Origin: Hippasteria phrygiana
Lineage: Eukaryota > Echinodermata > Asteroidea > Valvatida > Goniasteridae
Length of the DNA: 64,000 nt
Assembly (NCBI GenBank): GCA_037893225.1
Contig: JAZGUH010000375.1
Location: forward strand, 1,054,001 to 1,118,000
Direction of reading: 5' to 3'
Under the pieces are notes generated by a model. The model saw only the letters and a list, made by a program, of their open reading frames with translations. It made no database searches and was not told the origin of the DNA. Shown here in pieces: positions 55,887-64,000 of this stretch (its first letter is position 1; each line of letters begins with the position of its first letter). A program made the translations under genes and the position numbers.

Positions 55887-56577
55887 TTCCCTTTTGGGGA
55901 GGAGTTAGGGAATGGAATACTTGTACTAAATACGGTTAAACATGCAAACATGTACACCGCTTCTAAACAGCTGTATGCTATGCTGCAAAGAGACCTTCTG
56001 ATCATAATGTATCAATTCATCTATTCTGCCCCCCACCTCAAAACTAAATGACTTTTCCCCTAGAACCAAAATGTTTATCTCAAAAACCCTTTAATACTAA
56101 AACCCCTCTAAAAAAAAATCCCTCCTTTGTTGGCGAGACGAAATCTGTGAAAAATTCCAAAACGTTAAGGACTTTTCTGCTTCTTTTTTAAATTTTATTA
56201 ATAGCTATCTAATCGTAACGCATCAGAAATATATTTAAAAGTAGTATGCAACATTTAAAAACATCAAAAAACAAAACTACTGAATTATTACGAAATACTG
56301 TACTAGACTGTAAGTAAATAGCAGTCTCAAGCATCCTGTGAAATCATTGGACCTGGTGTGCTGTCGTATTCAACAAAAGTGGAAATTTATATCATTTTCC
56401 AACGATTGTCAGCCGACAATCGTTGAAAATAGTCTAATTTCCCGACCTGATAATTCCCCTGACTCTATAAATTGCTCCGATGTTTCTATAGTATGGTCAG
56501 GGAACCAGACTACTACAACATAATTTGTCTTTTTCTTTTTTTCCCCACCATCTACATGTATGCACGCAAATCTTTAA

Positions 56578-56854
56578 CCCCTTGAGTACGTTTTTTTTAC
56601 GGGAGATGGGGGGGGGGGGGGGGGGGGTGGGGGTGGGGGTGGGGGTAGGGGTAGGGTAGGGTAGGGTAGGGTAGGGGGTGGGGGGTGTCGCGGCGGCTCT
56701 GGCAGCCAGGTGAAACAGCCTCAATGTGTTCATGCAGTCAAGCGTAATATACACAATAATCCAACAATGGATTGAAACTGCACAAATAATGGCTGTAGGC
56801 ATCATCCGGCCTGGTGGCACTGTTTTTTTGTGTCCGCAGATATCTTCCGTACGC
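56578..56854. mobile_element. piggyBac-like MITE with G-rich expansion, unit 1
   Basis: TTAA (56574-56577) is followed by CCCCTTGAGTACG. The right end CCGTACGC is truncated. The interior has a poly-G run, GGGGGT repeats and five GGGTA units (56608-56690). The fragment at 16621-16640 shows the empty TTAA site. Confidence 0.8.
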
Positions 56855-57858
56855 AGGTCAGTGTTACGGTATTTGCTATAAAATACATAACCCCCAAATC
56901 CATCTATTTCTGAAAATTACAGCAAAAGCAAATGTATGCTACATTGAAATCCATTTATATTTTGTGCAAAGCCAACGTTTGAAGCAATGCAAATATCTGC
57001 AACTCAGTCAAATCTTTCATAGTGAATTTGCATGTACCTTGCTTGCATTTTAGAATTTGTACACAGTGCACCTATTTCAGAAAGAAGAGGCAATATAAGA
57101 GAATTAAAACACATATCAGTGTGCTCTTGTTTCTGTTTCTGAACAGAGCAAGAAGCTTTTCTGATAATACTAATTGTTAAAAGTAATCAAAGATGAACAT
57201 TCTGTTGATTTTAAGAATTACTTCTGTGGATTTTAAGAATTACTTCTGTGGGATCAAAATTTAGGTTGATTTTTTTTTTTTTTTTGGGGGGGGGGGCTGC
57301 AGGTTGTATTATTGATGGTGGCTAACATTGATATTATTTCTCTAGCACCTTGCATGAGTGATACAAATGTACACGCATTATACTCTAAATTGACCATCAA
57401 ATTACATTGTCAAGTTTAAATTATCCCTTCTTGTAAAATCTTTAGTTTACTGACATGTTTCAGCATTGTGATTACATTATTTTGAAACGATTTTATTTTC
57501 TTGGGGAAAAAGTAAGCTTTTGACTAATATTAAAATGAGATAATAATATATATTTTTTTTTAATACAAAACATGGCCTGCATGCTTGATACATTTGTCTA
57601 AAATTTTGGGTGGTGGTCAGTTTTTGCTTAGAAAATTTCGGAAAATCAGAATTCTTCTCAATAACTTTCAAAATGAAAAACACCTAGCGGGTGCAGAGTG
57701 AAACACGGCCATCGCTAGTGGCAAACAATGACCTATTAAAGTGAAACATGAACATATGATTTTGTTCTCTAATACTAGAAGTTTTATGATTTGGATAGAT
57801 TGGGTAAGAAATAAATAGACCATATGAAATCTGAACTCACCTCATATTTGCATGCAAA

Positions 57859-58830
57859 TTATTTGATTTTCATGCTGCTTCTTTTCATTGAGTATTTATT
57901 TCCTTTCCAACTTTGCCATTGGATTCCTTTACGATATGTAACCCGTGCCTGGTGGGAGTATCTACCATTCAGGCATGCTGTTGTGCAGTATCCGTACCAC
58001 CAACCTCCACTCAACTTTTCTGCGCAACTATGACCTGCTTTATCGTGATCAGCGTCGTAGGTTGAGAATGGATGTCCATTGTGCCATGTTAGAGAGTCAT
58101 TCAAAATGCTGTCTTTATTATATTGACCAATTCTAACATTGTAAAAGTCTCCGTAAACACCAAACTCCCCATACTCTGCCCAAACTGTGTTGCTTTCCCA
58201 ATCTTCCAACTCTACACGCAATGTCCACCATCCTGTGAATTTGGTCAGGTTCAGTAGGACATCATTCCCGATCCAGAACTCTCCAGACAAGTCCCCAAAG
58301 CCAGCTCGGTAGGTTTCCCAGTTGCGGTAGAAGTCGACCGAACCGTCTTGTCGCCTCTGAATGACGATCCATCCCCCGCCATCAGTTTCCATATCACAGT
58401 AGACCAGCAGACCATCGTCAAAGCCATTTGGGTAGAGTGTATACTGGCCACTGACTGTGAAACCAGAATGCAGGAGATCCATGCAGCTGATAAAATGAGG
58501 CACTGAGAACGAGGGAGTGTCTGTGTGAGCATCAAAGTAGACACTTCCATGTACTTCCATGAGTAAATCAGGAAACTGCAATCGTGTTGCAGTGTTCAGT
58601 TCACATAAATTGCTGGCGTCATGAAAGTTGATGGAGATGCACAGCGGTAGCATAGCACATTCACGCATGCATATGACTCTTGACCGTGTAGTTTTTGTAT
58701 CCAAAACCTTGCCAATCAATGCCCGATTTACAGCAGGGAAGAAGTTACCATGAAACTTGACACGATACTCTGGACAAGCTTGCGCTGTCAGATAAATTGT
58801 TGCAAGAATAAGGATCCCTAATCCTCTCAT
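57859..58830 (-). CDS. Secreted PAN/apple-fibrinogen-domain protein, copy C
   Basis: The 323-residue product is identical to copy B; one synonymous base difference was seen in the ORF (CGA versus AGA context near 58284). The architecture is as described for copy A. The 3' flank differs from copy B: the AATAAA found past the stop in A and B (TTTAATAAAG) is absent, while the GGTGAGTTCAG donor-like site is kept. Confidence 0.93.
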   Translation of the reverse strand: MRGLGILILATIYLTAQACPEYRVKFHGNFFPAVNRALIGKVLDTKTTRSRVICMRECAMLPLCISINFHDASNLCELNTATRLQFPDLLMEVHGSVYFDAHTDTPSFSVPHFISCMDLLHSGFTVSGQYTLYPNGFDDGLLVYCDMETDGGGWIVIQRRQDGSVDFYRNWETYRAGFGDLSGEFWIGNDVLLNLTKFTGWWTLRVELEDWESNTVWAEYGEFGVYGDFYNVRIGQYNKDSILNDSLTWHNGHPFSTYDADHDKAGHSCAEKLSGGWWYGYCTTACLNGRYSHQARVTYRKGIQWQSWKGNKYSMKRSSMKIK

Positions 58831-59507
58831 TTTGCCAAAATCAGTTTTAAGATCTTCAATAATATCATGAGCTGCTTTCCAAACCCAAGATAACTAGCTG
58901 CCGTTGATGAAGTCAGCTGGAAAATATTTATCTTTGTCTCCAGACGACATCAAAAATGCAGGTGACGTTTCTGAGCTTCAAGTTAGCATTTCTATCATCG
59001 CTGCCGAATGTACATGTATGCGTTGTTAGCCAGCTCAGGCTAAAGTCACGCCCAGTTCTTGTCCGTTTAGTTGGCCGTGCATGGTAACAATTAAATCTTG
59101 TCCTTGACGGCAATCCTTTATTTTGTTACCGCTTAATGCAAATTTGTTTTTGAAAGTATTGAAGCGAGAGTTTCAATTTACTGGCTTCCCAGCGAATCAC
59201 AAAAGCTTCAGATTTTTTGTTCATTATCTCTTTCCCCACGAGTGCTTTTTTGATACAGATTATTGAGTCTGTCATCCTTCACATATTCATGGCTTAAAAT
59301 TAGGAGTTAGTCATTTGATCATTCCAGTACAGATTTCATTGGATTTCTGTTGGCATGGTGATGTACACGTACATGTATGGTTTAGCCTGCTGCCCCAGAT
59401 AACATGCGCCGAAACTGCTACTTGAAAATAACACATTAAATAACTTGACAACTTTTTATGGAAATAATCAAAATTGAAACACACAATATTTGGCTGATTA
59501 ATTTTAA

Positions 59508-59845
59508 GTGGAGCGGTGTGGCCTCGTGGATTAGTGTAGCAAACTCAAGATCTCAGCGATGCTGCGGATTGTGGGTTCGAGACCGGCTGGGGTCATGGTG
59601 CTTGGGTCCTTGAGCAAGGCACTTTGTCACAAGTTGCTTCTCTCCACCCAGGTAGTACAATGGGTACCTGTGTGGGCAGTGATGGTTATGATTAGCATGT
59701 GTGCGCTTCACTTGCAGCCGGGGCTGTATACTCCACGGGGAGCTGAGGTTTCGGTGATGATTAATGGGCTTGAAGACTAGGGGTAATAATATTTGTAAAG
59801 CGCTTTGATCTTGCTAAAAGTGCTATCTGAGTACCTGTATTATTA
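59508..59845 (+). repeat. tRNA-derived SINE in unit 2
   Basis: Copy of 55045-55382, with the same box A and box B. Confidence 0.85.
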
Positions 59846-60310
59846 TTTTCCTCAATTGCCGGATAGGGCGACACATAATGCTATAAAAGAGTGGGTTTGG
59901 GTGACACGGTCGAATAACTGTCGCCCTATTGTGAAAGTCCCACCGTTGGAGTGTTTTTTAGTAAGGCGTTTGGGGAAAGGGCTCTAAATGGGCGACACTC
60001 GTGTCGCTCCTTTGGAGTTATTTCGGACAGTCGCCCATTTGCCGCATCCAGGAGATTTATTATTATAATTATTATAATTATTATAAATCTCCTGGATGCG
60101 GCAAATGGGCGACTCTTCCCGAAATAACCTTATTGGGGCGACACGAGTGTCGCCCTTTTAGAGCACTTTCCCAACGCGCCTTACTAAAAAACACTCCAAA
60201 GGGGCGACTTTCACAATAGGGCGACACCAAATTGTCGCCCTATTTGACCAGGTCACCCTAACCCACTCTTTTCCAGGATTATGTGTCGCCCTATCCGGCA
60301 ATTGAGGAAA

Positions 60311-60311
<1 letters not shown>
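59846..60311. mobile_element. 466-bp hairpin in unit 2
   Basis: Copy of 55383-55848 in the SINE tail. Confidence 0.88.
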
Positions 60312-60349
<38 letters not shown>

Positions 60350-61035
60350 TTCCCTTTTGGGGAGGAGTTAGGGAATGGAATACTTGTACTAAATACGGTT
60401 AAACATGCAAACATGTACACCGCTTCTAAACAGCTGTATGCTATGCTGCAAAGAGACCTTCTGATCATAATGTATCAATTCATCTATTCTGCCCCCCACC
60501 TCAAAACTAAATGACTTTTCCCCTAGAACCAAAATGTTTATCTCAAAAACCCTTTAATACTAAAACCCCTCTAAAAAAAAATCCCTCCTTTGTTGGCGAG
60601 ACGAAATCTGTGAAAAATTCCAAAACGTTAAGGACTTTTCTGCTTCTTTTTTAAATTTTATTAATAGCTATCTAATCGTAACGCATCAGAAATATATTTA
60701 AAAGTAGTATGCAACATTTAAAAACATCAAAAAACAAAACTACTGAATTATTACGAAATACTGTACTAGACTGTAAGTAAATAGCAGTCTCAAGCATCCT
60801 GTGAAATCATTGGACCTGGTGTGCTGTCGTATTCAACAAAAGTGGAAATTTATATCATTTTCCAACGATTGTCAGCCGACAATCGTTGAAAATAGTCTAA
60901 TTTCCCGACCTGATAATTCCCCTGACTCTATAAATTGCTCCGATGTTTCTATAGTATGGTCAGGGAACCAGACTACTACAACATAATTTGTCTTTTTCTT
61001 TTTTTCCCCACCATCTACATGTATGCACGCAAATC

Positions 61036-61312
61036 TTTAACCCCTTGAGTACGTTTTTTTTACGGGAGATGGGGGGGGGGGGGGGTGGGGGTGGGGGTGG
61101 GGGTAGGGGTAGGGTAGGGTAGGGTAGGGTAGGGGGTGGGGGGTGTCGCGGCGGCTCTGGCAGCCAGGTGAAACAGCCTCAATGTGTTCATGCAGTCAAG
61201 CGTAATATACACAATAATCCAACAATGGATTGAAACTGCACAAATAATGGCTGTAGGCATCATCCGGCCTGGTGGCACTGTTTTTTTGTGTCCGCAGACA
61301 TCTTCCGTACGC
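61036..61312. mobile_element. piggyBac-like MITE with G-rich expansion, unit 2
   Basis: Copy of 56578-56854 with a shorter poly-G run. Confidence 0.8.
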
Positions 61313-62316
61313 AGGTCAGTGTTACGGTATTTGCTATAAAATACATAACCCCCAAATCCATCTATTTCTGAAAATTACAGCAAAAGCAAATGTATGCTAC
61401 ATTGAAATCCATTTATATTTTGTGCAAAGCCAACGTTTGAAGCAATGCAAATATCTGCAACTCAGTCAAATCTTTCATAGTGAATTTGCATGTACCTTGC
61501 TTGCATTTTAGAATTTGTACACAGTGCACCTATTTCAGAAAGAAGAGGCAATATAAGAGAATTAAAACACATATCAGTGTGCTCTTGTTTCTGTTTCTGA
61601 ACAGAGCAAGAAGCTTTTCTGATAATACTAATTGTTAAAAGTAATCAAAGATGAACATTCTGTTGATTTTAAGAATTACTTCTGTGGATTTTAAGAATTA
61701 CTTCTGTGGGATCAAAATTTAGGTTGATTTTTTTTTTTTTTTGGGGGGGGGGGGCTGCAGGTTGTATTATTGATGGTGGCTAACATTGATATTATTTCTC
61801 TAGCACCTTGCATGAGTGATACAAATGTACACGCATTATACTCTAAATTGACCATCAAATTACATTGTCAAGTTTAAATTATCCCTTCTTGTAAAATCTT
61901 TAGTTTACTGACATGTTTCAGCATTGTGATTACATTATTTTGAAACGATTTTATTTTCTTGGGGAAAAAGTAAGCTTTTGACTAATATTAAAATGAGATA
62001 ATAATATATATTTTTTTTTAATACAAAACATGGCCTGCATGCTTGATACATTTGTCTAAAATTTTGGGTGGTGGTCAGTTTTTGCTTAGAAAATTTCGGA
62101 AAATCAGAATTCTTCTCAATAACTTTCAAAATGAAAAACACCTAGCGGGTGCAGAGTGAAACACGGCCATCGCTAGTGGCAAACAATGACCTATTAAAGT
62201 GAAACATGAACATATGATTTTGTTCTCTAATACTAGAAGTTTTATGATTTGGATAGATTGGGTAAGAAATAAATAGACCATATGAAATCTGAACTCACCT
62301 CATATTTGCATGCAAA

Positions 62317-63288
62317 TTATTTGATTTTCATGCTGCTTCTTTTCATTGAGTATTTATTTCCTTTCCAACTTTGCCATTGGATTCCTTTACGATATGTAAC
62401 CCGTGCCTGGTGGGAGTATCTACCATTCAGGCATGCTGTTGTGCAGTATCCGTACCACCAACCTCCACTCAACTTTTCTGCGCAACTATGACCTGCTTTA
62501 TCGTGATCAGCGTCGTAGGTTGAGAATGGATGTCCATTGTGCCATGTTAGAGAGTCATTCAAAATGCTGTCTTTATTATATTGACCAATTCTAACATTGT
62601 AAAAGTCTCCGTAAACACCAAACTCCCCATACTCTGCCCAAACTGTGTTGCTTTCCCAATCTTCCAACTCTACACGCAATGTCCACCATCCTGTGAATTT
62701 GGTCAGGTTCAGTAGGACATCATTCCCGATCCAGAACTCTCCAGACAAGTCCCCAAAGCCAGCTCGGTAGGTTTCCCAGTTGCGGTAGAAGTCGACCGAA
62801 CCGTCTTGTCGCCTCTGAATGACGATCCATCCCCCGCCATCAGTTTCCATATCACAGTAGACCAGCAGACCATCGTCAAAGCCATTTGGGTAGAGTGTAT
62901 ACTGGCCACTGACTGTGAAACCAGAATGCAGGAGATCCATGCAGCTGATAAAATGAGGCACTGAGAACGAGGGAGTGTCTGTGTGAGCATCAAAGTAGAC
63001 ACTTCCATGTACTTCCATGAGTAAATCAGGAAACTGCAATCGTGTTGCAGTGTTCAGTTCACATAAATTGCTGGCGTCATGAAAGTTGATGGAGATGCAC
63101 AGCGGTAGCATAGCACATTCACGCATGCATATGACTCTTGACCGTGTAGTTTTTGTATCCAAAACCTTGCCAATCAATGCCCGATTTACAGCAGGGAAGA
63201 AGTTACCATGAAACTTGACACGATACTCTGGACAAGCTTGCGCTGTCAGATAAATTGTTGCAAGAATAAGGATCCCTAATCCTCTCAT
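62317..63288 (-). CDS. Secreted PAN/apple-fibrinogen-domain protein, copy D
   Basis: The 323-residue product is identical to copies B and C. It shares with C the altered 3' flank and the donor-like site (about 62299). Its upstream flank is cut by the window end at 64000, inside the third SINE copy. Confidence 0.93.
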   Translation of the reverse strand: MRGLGILILATIYLTAQACPEYRVKFHGNFFPAVNRALIGKVLDTKTTRSRVICMRECAMLPLCISINFHDASNLCELNTATRLQFPDLLMEVHGSVYFDAHTDTPSFSVPHFISCMDLLHSGFTVSGQYTLYPNGFDDGLLVYCDMETDGGGWIVIQRRQDGSVDFYRNWETYRAGFGDLSGEFWIGNDVLLNLTKFTGWWTLRVELEDWESNTVWAEYGEFGVYGDFYNVRIGQYNKDSILNDSLTWHNGHPFSTYDADHDKAGHSCAEKLSGGWWYGYCTTACLNGRYSHQARVTYRKGIQWQSWKGNKYSMKRSSMKIK

Positions 63289-64000
63289 TTTGCCAAAATC
63301 AGTTTTAAGATCTTCAATAATATCATGAGCTGCTTTCCAAACCCAAGATAACTAGCTGCCGTTGATGAAGTCAGCTGGAAAATATTTATCTTTGTCTCCA
63401 GACGACATCAAAAATGCAGGTGACGTTTCTGAGCTTCAAGTTAGCATTTCTATCATCGCTGCCGAATGTACATGTATGCGTTGTTAGCCAGCTCAGGCTA
63501 AAGTCACGCCCAGTTCTTGTCCGTTTAGTTGGCCGTGCATGGTAACAATTAAATCTTGTCCTTGACGGCAATCCTTTATTTTGTTACCGCTTAATGCAAA
63601 TTTGTTTTTGAAAGTATTGAAGCGAGAGTTTCAATTTACTGGCTTCCCAGCGAATCACAAAAGCTTCAGATTTTTTGTTCATTATCTCTTTCCCCACGAG
63701 TGCTTTTTTGATACAGATTATTGAGTCTGTCATCCTTCACATATTCATGGCTTAAAATTAGGAGTTAGTCATTTGATCATTCCAGTACAGATTTCATTGG
63801 ATTTCTGTTGGCATGGTGATGTACACGTACATGTATGGTTTAGCCTGCTGCCCCAGATAACATGCGCCGAAACTGCTACTTGAAAATAACACATTAAATA
63901 ACTTGACAACTTTTTATGGAAATAATCAAAATTGAAACACACAATATTTGGCTGATTAATTTTAAGTGGAGCGGTGTGGCCTCGTGGATTAGTGTAGCAA
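62317..64000. repeat. 4.46-kb tandem unit 3, partial
   Basis: The gene and 712 bp of flank match units 1 and 2. The SINE head (TGGCCTCGTGGATTAG) begins at about 63966 and is cut by the window end, so the array continues to the right. Confidence 0.9.

Larger units (their letters stand above)
53396..57858. repeat. 4.46-kb tandem unit 1 (FReD gene B plus upstream flank)
   Basis: The gene start repeats at 53396, 57859 and 62317, periods of 4463 and 4458 bp. The unit holds the FReD gene, about 680 bp of 5' flank, a SINE with an inserted foldback, and the flanking unit with a TTAA MITE. The stretch 57180-57858 is A/T-rich flank with no other gene. Confidence 0.93.
57859..62316. repeat. 4.46-kb tandem unit 2 (FReD gene C plus flank)
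   Basis: Near-identical to unit 1. Differences noticed are a shorter poly-G run at about 61072, a poly-T/poly-G length change near 61735, and CAGATATC versus CAGACATC (56837 and 61296). It includes SINE 59508-59845, hairpin 59846-60311 and TTAA MITE 61036-61312, each offset by 4463 or 4458 bp. Confidence 0.93.

Noticed and set aside
56640..56690. Telomeric repeats (GGGTA)n
   Set aside because: Short run of GGGTA, not TTAGGG, inside a TTAA-flanked MITE; not a telomere.

Overview
This is a 64-kb piece of a eukaryotic, intron-rich, repeat-rich animal genome. GT-AG introns, tRNA-derived SINEs, many short inverted-repeat transposons, DIRS-type and Tc1/mariner-type relics, and a secreted fibrinogen-domain gene family all point to a metazoan. 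The family expansion and repeat style fit a marine invertebrate deuterostome (echinoderm, hemichordate or cephalochordate), but the sequence alone does not fix the taxon.

Layout. (1) Positions 684-22645, + strand: ten exons of a multi-Tudor-domain gene. Its 5' end lies left of the window and its 3' end is not found here. The exons join without breaking frame (1869 nt, 623 codons). They encode the end of one extended Tudor domain, a long acidic low-complexity linker, and a second extended Tudor domain. The introns hold foldback elements, hAT-like, TTAA-flanked (piggyBac-like) and Harbinger-like non-autonomous elements, SINEs, a Tc1/mariner relic and a LINE reverse-transcriptase scrap. (2) Positions 22532-38490 (segment A) and 40636-about 55045 (segment B) are diverged copies of one segmental duplication. 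Each begins with the same 105-bp Tudor exon and later carries a minus-strand gene for a secreted PAN/apple plus fibrinogen C-terminal domain protein (FReD). Each copy has private insertions: a 2.07-kb hAT-type element in A and a 3.9-kb element with 4-bp target duplications in B. Each insertion has its empty site visible in the other copy. (3) Between A and B lie a tyrosine-recombinase relic (minus strand) and a decayed DIRS retroelement (plus strand) that abuts the start of B. (4) Positions 53396-64000: the FReD gene and its 3.5-kb upstream flank repeat in tandem with a period of about 4.46 kb (4463 and 4458 bp). The copies are nearly identical, and a further unit runs off the window end.

The FReD genes are intronless over their whole coding part. 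Each has a signal peptide, a PAN/apple-like module and a fibrinogen C-terminal domain with four canonical cysteines and a DxDxD calcium site. By family knowledge these are secreted lectin-like recognition proteins. Copy A differs from copies B-D at 17 of 323 residues, 13 of them within residues 226-312, around the calcium site and binding pocket. Flanking units homologous to the FReD flanks occur five times, one of them without its gene, and a sixth fragment lies in a Tudor-gene intron. The locus therefore looks like a birth-and-death gene array nested antisense in, or next to, a germline Tudor gene and reshaped by transposons.
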